This document shows, in pieces, positions 25,320 through 34,082 of a DNA stretch of 64,000 nucleotides. This stretch comes from Australimonas brisbanensis. Its GTDB lineage: Bacteria; Chloroflexota; Dehalococcoidia; Lucifugimonadales; Australimonadaceae. Under the pieces are notes generated by a model. That model searched no databases, was not told where the DNA came from, and saw only the letters and a program-made list of their open reading frames with translations. Made by a program: the position numbers and the translations under genes. Positions within the stretch are counted from its first letter, which is position 1; each line of letters starts with the position of its first letter. The stretch covers positions 330,770 through 394,769 of the forward strand of contig JAYQTA010000002.1 in the NCBI GenBank assembly GCA_038147155.1, in the 5' to 3' direction.

Positions 25320-25699
25320 AGCGAAGCGATGACCCGGGCCAGCTTCTCCTTCACCTCACCGGCGATGGCGATGAGGTCCGGGTTCTGGACCGCCTGCATG
25401 GACGCCACCGGGTCGATGGCCGCAACCTCGACGCCGTCGGGGTGCTGCTGAACGATGACGTTGCACGGGAGCATGGTGCCGATGTGCTCCTCGGTGGAGA
25501 GCGCCCGGTGGGCGAACGGCGGGTTGCACGCGCCCAGGATGCGGTAGGGCCTGAAGTCCACGCCCAACTTCTCCTTCATTGTCTGCTGCACGTTGATCTG
25601 GGTGAGGATGCCGAAACCCTCGGTCTTCAGCGCAGCGGTCACCCGCTCGATCACCTCGTCGAAACCGCCCTGGACGGTCATGGCCATGTAGTAGGACAT
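25316..25699 (-). CDS. DUF302 family protein
   Basis: 127 residues from MSYYMAMTVQGGFDEVIERVTAALKTEGFG, the standard opening of DUF302, followed by FRPYRILGACNPPFAHRAL and LLPCNVIVQ-like MLPCNVIVQQ with conserved Cys. Small alpha/beta proteins of unknown role, sometimes linked to sulfur or redox chemistry. Shine-Dalgarno GGAG-like GAGCG precedes. The longer open frame upstream is not supported. Confidence 0.88.
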   Translation of the reverse strand: MSYYMAMTVQGGFDEVIERVTAALKTEGFGILTQINVQQTMKEKLGVDFRPYRILGACNPPFAHRALSTEEHIGTMLPCNVIVQQHPDGVEVAAIDPVASMQAVQNPDLIAIAGEVKEKLARVIASL

Positions 25700-25796
25700 G
25701 GGAACGCTCCTCGCTTGCTGCCACTCAGTATCGCCGAGGTGGTGGCGGCCATCAAACCGGCTGTGGGATGATGGTTGCTCCCGCAAGGAGATGCGT

Positions 25797-26321
25797 ATGA
25801 ACATCAGGGGCATCAACCACCTGGCCATGGTCACCGGGGACCTGGAGGCCACGGTGCGCTTCTACCGTGACGTGCTCGGGCTGGAGGTGGTGGCCACCAC
25901 CGGCAACGCACCGGGGCTCTACCGCTACCGGCACTACTTCTTCCGCCTCGGCCCCGGCGCCACGCTGGCCTTCTTCGAGTGGCCGGACATGGTGGAGCCC
26001 TTCCACAAGCCTGCGGGTATGCCCGCTCGTGGGCGCTGGCAGTTCGACCACCTCTCCTTCGACGTGGAGGACCTGGCCGCGCTGGAAGTGCTCCAGGAAC
26101 ACCTGGCGGCCAACGGTGTGGAGGTCACGCGCGTGGTGGACCACCAGTTCATCCAGTCCATCTACTTCACCGACCCGGTGAACGGGATAGCCCTGGAGGC
26201 CTCCTACTGGGTGCGCGATGCCACCGATGCACTGCCTCCGGATCCGACCGACCGATCCCTCTTCTTCGACCCTGACCCCGTGCCCGCGCTGCGGAAACGG
26301 GCCCCCTCGGAACGCGCCTGA
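25797..26321 (+). CDS. VOC superfamily (glyoxalase-like) protein
   Basis: 174 residues. ATG 25797 lies six bases after AAGGAG; an ATG two codons earlier abuts it and is unsuitable. One full VOC module: INHLAMVTGDLEATVRFYRDVLGLEVV, FFRLGPGATLAFFEW, FDHLSFDV and SIYFTDPVNGIALEASYW. The His/Glu pattern fits a metal-dependent dioxygenase or lyase. The acidic C-terminal tail (PPDPTDRSLFFDPDP) is extra. Function unknown. Confidence 0.88.
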   Translation: MNIRGINHLAMVTGDLEATVRFYRDVLGLEVVATTGNAPGLYRYRHYFFRLGPGATLAFFEWPDMVEPFHKPAGMPARGRWQFDHLSFDVEDLAALEVLQEHLAANGVEVTRVVDHQFIQSIYFTDPVNGIALEASYWVRDATDALPPDPTDRSLFFDPDPVPALRKRAPSERA

Positions 26322-26372
26322 CAGGCACGCGAGCGCGTTGCGCGCGAGGGGCCCGGAGTGCTATTGTCGAAG

Positions 26373-26438
26373 GGCCGTGGTTCCGACAACGGCCTGCTCC
26401 ATCCAACGATGAGCCGTCCGCCCCGGCGGGCGGCTTTT
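26373..26438 (+). promoter_or_regulatory. Attenuator-like leader with intrinsic terminator before ilvB
   Basis: Three exclusive pairings can be drawn. GGCCGT (26373-26378) with ACGGCC (26389-26394); ACGGC (26389-26393) with GCCGT (26413-26417); and the terminator AGCCGTCCGCC (26412-26422) with GGCGGGCGGCT (26425-26435) followed by TTTT. The terminator ends about 20 bases before the ilvB start. It could instead simply end the upstream VOC transcript. I see no leader peptide rich in Leu, Val or Ile codons. Confidence 0.55.
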
Positions 26439-26457
26439 CCGTTCCCCAGAGGCGTAT

Positions 26458-28185
26458 ATGAAGACGACGGGCGCGAAGGCGGTGTGCGAGGCCCTGCTGG
26501 CCGAAGGGGTGGAGGTGGTCTTCGGCTACCCCGGCGGGGCGATCCTGCCCTTCTACGATGCCCTCTGGCACTACCCGCAGCTGCGCCACGTGCTGGTGCG
26601 GCACGAGCAGGCCGCCGCGCACGCGGCCGAGGCGTACGCGCGCATCAGCGGCAACGTGGGGGTGTGCGTGGCCACCTCCGGCCCCGGCGCCACCAACCTG
26701 CTCACGGGCCTGGCCGCCGCCAAGATGGACTCGGTGCCCCTGGTGGCTATCACCGGTCAGGTGGCCCGCCCCTTCTTGGGCACCGAGGCGTTCCAGGAGA
26801 CGGACAACGTCGCCATGGCGCGCCCGGTCACCAAGCACGCGTTCATCGTCATGGACACGGCGGACATCGGGCCCACCCTGCGTGAGGCGTTCCGCATCGC
26901 CCGGGAGGGGCGCCCCGGCCCCGTGCTGGTAGACCTGCCCAAAGACGTGCAGGCCGACACCCTGGAGTTCACCTACCCCGGCCCCGCCTCCGAGGCGGAG
27001 CCCGCGCACCTGGACCCAGCGCAGGTGGCCGAGGCCGCGCGCATGATCAACGAGGCCCAGCGCCCGCTGCTCATCGCCGGGCGCGGCGTCCACATCGCCA
27101 AGGCGTGGGACGAACTGCGCGCCCTGGCCGAGACCACCGGCGCGCCCGTGCTCAACACCCTCCACGGCACCTCTGCCTTCCCCCGCCACCACGAGCTCGC
27201 CTTCGGCATGCTGGGCATGCACGGCATGTACGCCGCCAACCTGGCCACCGCCGAGGCAGACCTGATCGTGGGCATCGGCATGCGCTTCGACGACCGGGTC
27301 ATCGGCCGCCCCGGCACCTTCGGCCCCAAGGCCAGGGTGCTGCACCTGGAGGTGGATTCCACGCAGGTGAGCAAGACGGTCAAGGCGGACCTGGCGCTGG
27401 TGGGTGACCTGCGTCGCTCCCTCGCCGCCCTGGCTCCCGCCGTGGAGCGGCGCGACCGCTCCGCATGGGTGGCGAGCCTGCACGAGGTGGACAACGAGCA
27501 CCCCTCCATCGACGTGCCGGAGACCGACGTGCTCACGCCCCAGTACTTGATGCGCGAGCTGAACAAGATGGTGGAGCACTCGGCCAACCCCGTGGTGGTC
27601 ACGGGCGTGGGCCAGCACCAGATGTGGTCGGCCCAGTACCTGTTCATGCCCACGGCCAACAGCTTCGTCTCCTCGGGCGGGCTGGGGGTGATGGGCTTCG
27701 AGTTGCCCGCCGCCCTGGGCGCCCAGGTGGGCCGCCCCGGCGCGATGGTGTGGGCGGTGTGCGGTGATGCCGGCTTCCAGATGACGCTCCAGGAACTGGC
27801 CACCGTGGCCCAGGAGCACCTGCCGGTGAAGATCGTCATCGTCAACAACGGCTTCTCCGGCATGGTGCGCCAGTGGCAGGAGATGTTCTACGACCACCAC
27901 TACAAGGCGGTCTCCATCTCGGGGCCCGACCTGGTGGCCCTGGCAGGCGCCTATGGCATCCCCGCCGCCCGCGTCAGCGAGAAGGACGAGGTGGGCTTCG
28001 CCCTGGCCATGGCCGCCGCGCACCGAGGGCCCTACCTGCTGGACTGCCGCGTGAGCCCGGAGGAGAACGTGTTCCCCATGGTGCCGCCCGGCGCATCGCT
28101 GGCCGAGACCGTGGAGGACCCACGCGCCGTTCCGCGCCGCGAGCCCGTCCACATCATCGCCGAGGGCCTCGTCTCCTACCCCTAG
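26458..28185 (+). CDS. ilvB: Acetolactate synthase, catalytic subunit
   Basis: 575 residues. The TPP-enzyme marks are complete: the catalytic Glu in VLVRHEQAAAHAAEAYAR, TSGPGATN, central FAD-type domain (MRFDDRVIGRPG), and the C-terminal TPP motif GDAGFQMTLQELATVAQEHLPVKIVIVNN split here for length. It condenses pyruvate into acetolactate for valine and leucine (or with 2-ketobutyrate for isoleucine). No regulatory subunit gene (ilvN) or ilvC follows; the next gene is convergent. Stop overlaps the convergent VOC stop by CTAG. Ribosome binding site AGAGG, five bases before ATG. Confidence 0.93.
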   Translation: MKTTGAKAVCEALLAEGVEVVFGYPGGAILPFYDALWHYPQLRHVLVRHEQAAAHAAEAYARISGNVGVCVATSGPGATNLLTGLAAAKMDSVPLVAITGQVARPFLGTEAFQETDNVAMARPVTKHAFIVMDTADIGPTLREAFRIAREGRPGPVLVDLPKDVQADTLEFTYPGPASEAEPAHLDPAQVAEAARMINEAQRPLLIAGRGVHIAKAWDELRALAETTGAPVLNTLHGTSAFPRHHELAFGMLGMHGMYAANLATAEADLIVGIGMRFDDRVIGRPGTFGPKARVLHLEVDSTQVSKTVKADLALVGDLRRSLAALAPAVERRDRSAWVASLHEVDNEHPSIDVPETDVLTPQYLMRELNKMVEHSANPVVVTGVGQHQMWSAQYLFMPTANSFVSSGGLGVMGFELPAALGAQVGRPGAMVWAVCGDAGFQMTLQELATVAQEHLPVKIVIVNNGFSGMVRQWQEMFYDHHYKAVSISGPDLVALAGAYGIPAARVSEKDEVGFALAMAAAHRGPYLLDCRVSPEENVFPMVPPGASLAETVEDPRAVPRREPVHIIAEGLVSYP

Positions 28186-28580
28186 CCCGGATAGTGCCGC
28201 AGTTCCAGGGTCATTCCCTCGGGCGTGGTCAGGTAGGACGAGAAGCCGTCCCCGTGGGCGCCCCAACGGGACTGAACCGGCCCCGGCTCGATGCCGAAGG
28301 CCCGCACCTGCTCCAGCACCGCGTCCAGCTCCCCCGGCGGCACCACCATGCAGTAGTGGTCCAGCCGCTGCGCGGCCGGCTCGGCGCCCGCCGTCTCCTG
28401 GGGGAAGAAGTCGATGAGGGTGTCCGCCGTGACGCGCACCGAGGGGAAGCGCTTCTTCCCCGCGCGCCACTCCGCCACCCGCAGCGCCTCAAGGCCCAGG
28501 GCCTCGGTGTAGAAGCGAAGGGAACGCTCGATGTCCGGGCTGCGCAGGACGATGTGATCGAAGGCGACGACGCGGGTCAT
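28182..28580 (-). CDS. VOC family protein
   Basis: 132 residues, single glyoxalase/bleomycin-resistance module: VVAFDHIVLRSPDIERSLRFYTEALGLE, LIDFFPQE, LDHYCMVVP and GFSSYLTTPEGMTLELR. Putative metal ligands His (DHI), His (DHY) and Glu (LEL) are visible. Convergent with ilvB, stops overlapping. Confidence 0.85.
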   Translation of the reverse strand: MTRVVAFDHIVLRSPDIERSLRFYTEALGLEALRVAEWRAGKKRFPSVRVTADTLIDFFPQETAGAEPAAQRLDHYCMVVPPGELDAVLEQVRAFGIEPGPVQSRWGAHGDGFSSYLTTPEGMTLELRHYPG

Positions 28581-28643
28581 GGCACCCTCCCCTACCCGTT
28601 GGCTGTGAGGAACGGGGCCATTCTACCCCCCGCGCGGGAAAGT

Positions 28644-28659
28644 GTTACCTACTCGTAAC
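28644..28659. promoter_or_regulatory. Inverted repeat GTTAC-N6-GTAAC
   Basis: GTTAC (28644-28648) and GTAAC (28655-28659) in the divergent region between the VOC gene and the metallo-beta-lactamase-fold gene, within 50 bases of the plus-strand promoter. Possible operator. Confidence 0.3.
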
Positions 28660-28690
28660 CCGCGCGTGGGCGCATCGGTCAGAGGTACCA

Positions 28691-28719
28691 TTGACAGCCC
28701 CTAGGGGGCCCTCTACCCT
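28691..28719 (+). promoter_or_regulatory. Sigma70-type promoter
   Basis: TTGACA (28691-28696), 17-base spacer, TACCCT (28714-28719), reading toward the metallo-beta-lactamase-fold gene and leaving a leader of about 130 bases. Confidence 0.55.
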
Positions 28720-28856
28720 GCCGTCCGTCCCGGTGGGTGTGGGCGCTGGCGCGGATCGCCCCCGCCGGATTCACAGCCGCGTTCTCCTCACGCGGCCAGC
28801 CTCCCGCACCCGCGGGCCGGGAGCAGCCGCGCATCCTCACCCTGGGGGTTCCCTCC

Positions 28857-29693
28857 GTGAACGGCAGGACTGCCCTCCATATCGTTTCGGACGGCGCCTT
28901 CAAGCAGGACGGCGGCGTGCTCTTCGGTCAGGTGCCCAAGGGGCAGTGGCAGGAGTGGATGCCCGCTGACCGGCGCAACCGGGTGAAGCTGGGCCTCAAC
29001 TGCATGCTGGTGCGCATCGGGGAGCGCAACTACCTGGTGGACACCGGCGTGGGGGGCAAGCACTCGGCGCTGGTGCGCGACGCCTTCGGCATCGCCTCCT
29101 CCCAATTGCTCAACGCCCTGCGAGCCTTCGACCTGGGCCCCCAGGACATCAATGGCGTGGTGCTGACCAGCCTGAGCTTCGAGCACTGCGGCGGGGCCAC
29201 GCGCGCCAACCGGCGGGGAGAGGTGGTGCCCACCTTCCCCAAGGCGGACTACTTCGTCCAGCGCGAGGCGCTGGAGGAGGCGACCGCTCCCACCGAGCGC
29301 CAGAGCGAGGGGTTCTATCCCGACGACTTCCTCCCCCTCCAGGAGAAGGAGCGGCTGGTGCTGGTGGACGGGGAGGAGACCATCATCCCCGGCCTGCAGG
29401 TGCGCCGGGCCAGCGGGCCCACCGAAGGGCACCAGATTGTGCTGGTGACCCACGGCGGCGAGCGCGTGGCCTTGCTGGGCGACCTGGTCCCCACCCCCTA
29501 CCACCTCCAGCTCGCCTGCATCTCTGCGGCGGACCGCCAACCCGAGGAGACGCTGGAGCACAAGCGTGAGGTGCTGGCCGAGGCCGTGGCCGACGGCTGG
29601 TTGCTGGTGTTCAGCCACGGGCTGGAGGAGCACGCCGGATACCTGGAGAACCGCAACGGGCGCCTCTTCCTGCGACCCGTGAGCCTCTCCTAG
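28857..29693 (+). CDS. Metallo-beta-lactamase-fold protein with altered metal motif
   Basis: 278 residues from GTG 28857 (VNGRTALHIVSDG); an open frame to 28737 exists but lacks family character. The fold is clear from LVDTGVGGK, ALRAFDLGPQDINGVVLTS, YFVQREALEEA, GHQIVLV, VALLGDLVPTPYH and the terminal VFSHG. The metal motif HxHxDH, however, reads SLSFEH: both first His and the Asp are gone. Remaining ligand candidates are the last His of the motif, Asp in LLGD and His in FSHG. It may bind one metal or none. Confidence 0.82.
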   Translation: MNGRTALHIVSDGAFKQDGGVLFGQVPKGQWQEWMPADRRNRVKLGLNCMLVRIGERNYLVDTGVGGKHSALVRDAFGIASSQLLNALRAFDLGPQDINGVVLTSLSFEHCGGATRANRRGEVVPTFPKADYFVQREALEEATAPTERQSEGFYPDDFLPLQEKERLVLVDGEETIIPGLQVRRASGPTEGHQIVLVTHGGERVALLGDLVPTPYHLQLACISAADRQPEETLEHKREVLAEAVADGWLLVFSHGLEEHAGYLENRNGRLFLRPVSLS

Positions 29694-29744
29694 ACAACGA
29701 GTTCCAGCCCGCCTGCCCGGTTGGCGCCCACGCGCTCGCCCTTC

Positions 29745-29750
29745 TAGAAT
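29745..29750 (+). promoter_or_regulatory. -10 box TAGAAT upstream of fabF
   Basis: Same hexamer as found before several other genes here; in this case the start codon lies about 50 bases on and a ribosome binding site is present. Confidence 0.45.
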
Positions 29751-29800
29751 GCCTCCCACTCAACCGGCGCCCGCCCGTGCGCGCGCACCCGGAGGCTCCC

Positions 29801-31057
29801 TTGGCGTCCCCCACCGCACCTCGCGTCTTCGTCACCGGCATCGGCATGGTCACCCCTCTGGGGGTGGACGTGCGCTCCACCTGGGAGGGGCTGCTGGCGG
29901 GCCGTTCCGGCATCCGCGCCATCAGCGCCTTCGACACGGGTGGGTTCGAGACCACCATCGCCGGGCAGGTGGAGGGGTTCGACCCCGAACTGTACGTGGA
30001 CCGCAAGCAGGCGCGCAGGCTCGACCGCTTCGCCCAGTTCGCCGTGGCCTCCACCGCGCAGGCCCTGGCCCAGGCCGGGCTCAACCTGCAGGACGGGAGC
30101 GTGGACGCAACCCGCGTGGCATCGGTGGTGGGTTCGGGCATCGGCGGCATCATCACCATGTCCGAGCAGTGGGCGGTGTTGGCGGAGAAGGGCCCCACGC
30201 GGGTGAATCCGTTCCTAGTGCCCATGATGCTGGCGGACATGGCCCCCGGCCAGGTGTCCATCCTGTTCGGTGCGCAGGGGCCCAACCTATGCACTGTCAC
30301 GGCCTGCTCCTCCGGTGCCGATGCCATCGGCACCGCCTTCGCGATGCTCCGCCGTGGCGAGGCCGACATCGCCATCGCCGGGGGCACCGAGGCCCCCATC
30401 TGCCCGCTGGCCGTGGCGGGGTTCAACGCCTGCATGGCCCTCTCCAAGCGCAACGACGACCCGCAGGGCGCCTCGCGCCCCTTCGATGCGGGCCGTGACG
30501 GCTTCGTCATGGGCGAGGGTTCCGGGGTGCTGATCCTGGAGACCGAGGCCTCCGTCGTGCGGCGGGGCGTTACCCCCCTGGCAGAGCTTGCAGGCTACGG
30601 GGCCACGTCTGACGCTCACCATGTCACCCAGCCGGCCCCCGGTGGAGTGGGCGCAGCGAGGGCCATGGGCAAGGCGCTGACCGAGGCGGGCATGTCCCCC
30701 GCCGACATCTCCTACATCAACGCCCACGGCACCTCCACGCCCATGAACGATCGACTGGAGACCGAGGCGATGAAGCTCGCCTTCGGCGAGCACGCCAGGA
30801 CGGTGAAGATCTCCTCCACCAAGTCCATGACCGGCCACCTGCTGGGCGCGGCGGGCGGCGTGGAGGCCGCCATCAGCGTCATGGCCGTCTATGAGGGCGC
30901 CATCCCCCCCACCATCAACCTGTCCGAGCCAGACTCGGACTGTGACCTGGACTACACCGCCAACATGTCCCAACGCGGACTGGTGAAGGCGGCCATGTCC
31001 AACAACCTGGGCTTCGGCGGCCATAACGCCAGCCTCATCTTCCGCCGGATCGGCTGA
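29801..31057 (+). CDS. fabF: Beta-ketoacyl-ACP synthase II
   Basis: 418 residues from TTG 29801, five bases after GGAGG; a GTG eight codons upstream is the alternative. Catalytic triad present: Cys in TVTACSSGADA, His in NAHGTSTPMND and His in STKSMTGHLLGAAG. Family marks VFVTGIGMVTPLG and GFGGHNASLIF. It extends acyl-ACP with malonyl-ACP in fatty acid synthesis. recJ begins directly after its stop, so the two are probably translated together. Confidence 0.93.
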   Translation: MASPTAPRVFVTGIGMVTPLGVDVRSTWEGLLAGRSGIRAISAFDTGGFETTIAGQVEGFDPELYVDRKQARRLDRFAQFAVASTAQALAQAGLNLQDGSVDATRVASVVGSGIGGIITMSEQWAVLAEKGPTRVNPFLVPMMLADMAPGQVSILFGAQGPNLCTVTACSSGADAIGTAFAMLRRGEADIAIAGGTEAPICPLAVAGFNACMALSKRNDDPQGASRPFDAGRDGFVMGEGSGVLILETEASVVRRGVTPLAELAGYGATSDAHHVTQPAPGGVGAARAMGKALTEAGMSPADISYINAHGTSTPMNDRLETEAMKLAFGEHARTVKISSTKSMTGHLLGAAGGVEAAISVMAVYEGAIPPTINLSEPDSDCDLDYTANMSQRGLVKAAMSNNLGFGGHNASLIFRRIG

Positions 31058-32782
31058 TTGCTCTCCACCCCCTCGCTCTTCCAGGGCAACGCCCGCCGCT
31101 GGCGCATCGCTCCGCCCACCCCGGCGGCGGACGCCGCGCTGGTGGGAAGCACCCTGCCGCCCCTGGCGGCGCACCTGTTGGCCCGCCGGGGCATCGCCGC
31201 GGCACCCGCCGCCGCCGACTTCCTGGCGGTGAGTGAGCACCTGTTCGAGGACCCCGCTGCTCTACCCCACATCGAGCAGGCCGTGGCGCGGTTGCATGCA
31301 GCCCGCGAGCGCGGCGAGATGGTGGCGGTGTACGGCGACTTCGACGCCGACGGGGTGACGGGAACGGCGCTGGCGGTGAAGGCGCTGACGCGCTTCGGCG
31401 TGCGCGCCATCTCCTACATCCCCCACCGGGTGAGCGAGGGGCACGGGCTGAACAACGCCGCCGTGGACGCCCTGCGCGAGCGCGGCGCGGGGCTCATCCT
31501 CACGGTGGACTGCGGGGTGACGGATGTGGGGCCGGTGGCCTACGCGCGCAGTCACGACGTGGACACCATTATCACCGACCACCACCACGTGCCCGACGGC
31601 GACCTGCCGGAGGCGGTGGCGGTGATCAACCCCCGCGCGCCGCACTCGGCCTACGGCTTCGACCACCTGACGGGCGTGGGCATGACGCTCAAGGTGGCCC
31701 AGGCGCTGTTGGCCCCGGAACACCCCCTCGACTGGGCCGATGGCCTGCTGGAACTGGCGGCCATCGGCACCGTCACCGACATGGCCCCCCTCCAGGGGGA
31801 GAACCGCTACATCGTCCACCACGGCCTCGCCCAGCTGCGCGCCACACGCTCGGTGGGCCTGCGCGCCCTGCTGGCGGCGGGGCGGGTGGAGCCCGCCCAC
31901 GCCAGCGCGGAGACCATCGGCTTCACCATCGGCCCGCGCATCAACGCGGCGGGACGGTTGGACCACGCCGACACCGCGCTGGCCCTCCTAGTGACGGACG
32001 ACCCCGAGCAGGCGGCGGCGCTGGTGGTCGAGCTGGACGCGCTGAACGGGGAGCGCCAGCGCCTCACCGAGGAGACGCTCACCGCCGCGCGCGCCCAGGT
32101 GCCCGAGGTGCTTCCGCCCCTGCTGGCGGTGGGTGATGCCTCCTTCAACCCCGGGGTGGTGGGACTGGTGGCGGGCAAGCTGGCGGAGGAGTTCGGTGTG
32201 CCCGCCTTCGTCTACACGCTGGAGGGCGGACAGGTGATGGCGAGCTGCCGCTCGACGCCGGGGTTCCACTGGGCCGAGGCCCTCGGCGCGTGCGAGGACC
32301 TGCTCACCCGCTACGGCGGACACGCCCAGGCGGCGGGGTTCACCTGCACGGCCGACGCCCTCCCCCTGCTCACCACCCGCCTGCAGGACCTGGCCGCCGA
32401 GCAGTTGGGCGACGCGCCCCCCGCGCCTGAGGGCGTGGTGGATGCCGAGGTCACCCTGCGCGAGCTCATGGGCCCCACGTTCACCACGCTGCGGCGCATG
32501 GAACCCCACGGGGTGGGCAACCCCTCCCCGGTGTTCCTCACCCGTGGTCTGGTGGTGGAGCAGGCCCGCACCATGGGGGCGGACGGGGCGCACTTCAGGC
32601 TGAACCTGCGGGCCGATGGCGCGCGCTGGGAGGCGGTGGCCTTCCGCCAACGCTGGGAATCAGGTACCGGAGCGGTGGACCTGGTCTACACCATCGGCGT
32701 TGATCACTGGAACGGCGCCGAGCGCCTGCGCCTCACCGTGCTCGACTACGCCCCTTCCCCGCTCGCCCCGCTCGCGCATTAG
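31058..32782 (+). CDS. recJ: Single-stranded-DNA-specific exonuclease RecJ
   Basis: 574 residues from the TTG that follows the fabF stop (TGATTG). DHH phosphoesterase motifs: AVYGDFDADGVTGTA, SEGHGLN, LTVDCGVTD and TDHHHVPDG, then DHHA1 motif RYGGHAQAAGFT and an OB-like C-terminal domain. Degrades ssDNA 5' to 3' in recombination and repair. Full length. Confidence 0.94.
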   Translation: MLSTPSLFQGNARRWRIAPPTPAADAALVGSTLPPLAAHLLARRGIAAAPAAADFLAVSEHLFEDPAALPHIEQAVARLHAARERGEMVAVYGDFDADGVTGTALAVKALTRFGVRAISYIPHRVSEGHGLNNAAVDALRERGAGLILTVDCGVTDVGPVAYARSHDVDTIITDHHHVPDGDLPEAVAVINPRAPHSAYGFDHLTGVGMTLKVAQALLAPEHPLDWADGLLELAAIGTVTDMAPLQGENRYIVHHGLAQLRATRSVGLRALLAAGRVEPAHASAETIGFTIGPRINAAGRLDHADTALALLVTDDPEQAAALVVELDALNGERQRLTEETLTAARAQVPEVLPPLLAVGDASFNPGVVGLVAGKLAEEFGVPAFVYTLEGGQVMASCRSTPGFHWAEALGACEDLLTRYGGHAQAAGFTCTADALPLLTTRLQDLAAEQLGDAPPAPEGVVDAEVTLRELMGPTFTTLRRMEPHGVGNPSPVFLTRGLVVEQARTMGADGAHFRLNLRADGARWEAVAFRQRWESGTGAVDLVYTIGVDHWNGAERLRLTVLDYAPSPLAPLAH

Positions 32783-32814
32783 GGGGGCTCCCCCTGGACA
32801 CCGGTGGGGCCGGG

Positions 32815-34074
32815 CTAGGCCGTTGCCAGAGCAGCCGGGTCCAGCAGTGGAAGGCGCTCGAAGCGCCCCCCCAGCACCAGGTCGGCGGGCGCGCCCAGCC
32901 AGTCCTCCACCAGCGTCGCATACAGCGAACGGAAGTCCGTGGTGTAGCGCAGGTTGTTCCGGTCCAGGTCCGCCAGCGAGGGGCGCTCGCCGTACAGTCC
33001 GCCCTTCACGGGCGTGCCCACCACGAACTGCGGGCCGGCCGAGCCGTGGTCGGTACCACCGGAGGCGTTGGCGGTCACCCGTCGTCCGAACTCCGTCCAC
33101 GTCATCAGCACCACGTTGTTGTCCAGCCCATGCGCCTGCAGGTCGCGGTAGAAGGCGCGGATCGCCTCGGCGACGTGGGTCAGGAGCACCTCGTGGTCGG
33201 GCAACTGGCCCGCGTGCGTGTCGAACCCGCCCATGCTCACGTGCCCCACCCGCAGCCCCACTCCGCCCGCTATGGCCTTTGCCACCAGGGAGAGGCCCTG
33301 GCCGAGTGCCGTGGCGGGGTACTCCACGGCGGGGACGTACTCTCGGTTGGCGAGCGCCAGCGCCTCCGCGCTGGCCTGGGCGGTGTGCAGCGTCTGCTCC
33401 AGCGCCAGGGCCAATGGTGAGGCCCCCGAAGCACCCTGGAACAGCTGCGCCAACGCAGCCCCACGGGCCTTGGCGGACGCCTGCCCCTGGGGATCGGACT
33501 GCACCGCGTAGGAGGCCAGATCCCGCACCACCGCCACCTGCGCGCCGCGCGCACGCAGCGACGGGGGCATCGCCCGATCCACGGCCAGTGAGGGCACCAC
33601 CGCCTGCTGGGTGGGCATGATGCCCGCGAGATAGCGGCCGAGCCACCCCTCCAGCGCCTTCCCCGTGGGGTCGGCGTTCTCCCAGATGTCCATGGAGACG
33701 AAGTGGGAGTAGTTGGGGTTGGGGTAGCCCACCCCCTCCACGATGGCCACATGGCCCTCGTCCCACAGCTCCTTCAGCGGGCCCAGCGCCGGGTGCAGCC
33801 CGGTCTGCGCGTCCAAGGGCAGCGCATCTGCCTGGGGCACGCCCATGAGGCCGCGCAGGTCGTAGTAGCGATCGTCGCTCACCGGCACCACGGTGTTGAG
33901 CCCGTCGTTGCCGCCCGCCAGCTGCACCACCACCAGCACCCGCTCGCCGGGCGCCGCAGCGGGCTGGGCGTCGATGGCCGCCGCCACCGTACGCGCGAAC
34001 ACCGCCGGCATCACCGCCCCCACCGGGGCGGCCACCAGGCTGGTCTTCAGGAACTCCCTGCGGGTGATGCCCAT
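32815..34074 (-). CDS. DUF1501 family exported protein
   Basis: 419 residues from MGITRREFLKTS, a twin-arginine signal (TRREFLK) followed by a hydrophobic stretch. Family marks: VVQLAGGNDGLNTVVP, NPNYSHFVSMDIWE, GGFDTHAGQ, TWTEFGRRVTANASGGTDHG. DUF1501 proteins look like secreted alkaline-phosphatase/sulfatase-fold enzymes of unknown substrate and nearly always sit with DUF1800. The DUF1800 gene is eight bases upstream. GAGG precedes the ATG. Confidence 0.9.
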   Translation of the reverse strand: MGITRREFLKTSLVAAPVGAVMPAVFARTVAAAIDAQPAAAPGERVLVVVQLAGGNDGLNTVVPVSDDRYYDLRGLMGVPQADALPLDAQTGLHPALGPLKELWDEGHVAIVEGVGYPNPNYSHFVSMDIWENADPTGKALEGWLGRYLAGIMPTQQAVVPSLAVDRAMPPSLRARGAQVAVVRDLASYAVQSDPQGQASAKARGAALAQLFQGASGASPLALALEQTLHTAQASAEALALANREYVPAVEYPATALGQGLSLVAKAIAGGVGLRVGHVSMGGFDTHAGQLPDHEVLLTHVAEAIRAFYRDLQAHGLDNNVVLMTWTEFGRRVTANASGGTDHGSAGPQFVVGTPVKGGLYGERPSLADLDRNNLRYTTDFRSLYATLVEDWLGAPADLVLGGRFERLPLLDPAALATA

Positions 34075-34082
34075 GCGCGTCC

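Noticed and set aside
26358..26885. Possible leader peptide for ilvB attenuation (start GTG CTA TTG)
   Set aside because: It does not stop before ilvB, running on inside it, and is not rich in branched-chain codons beyond its first few.
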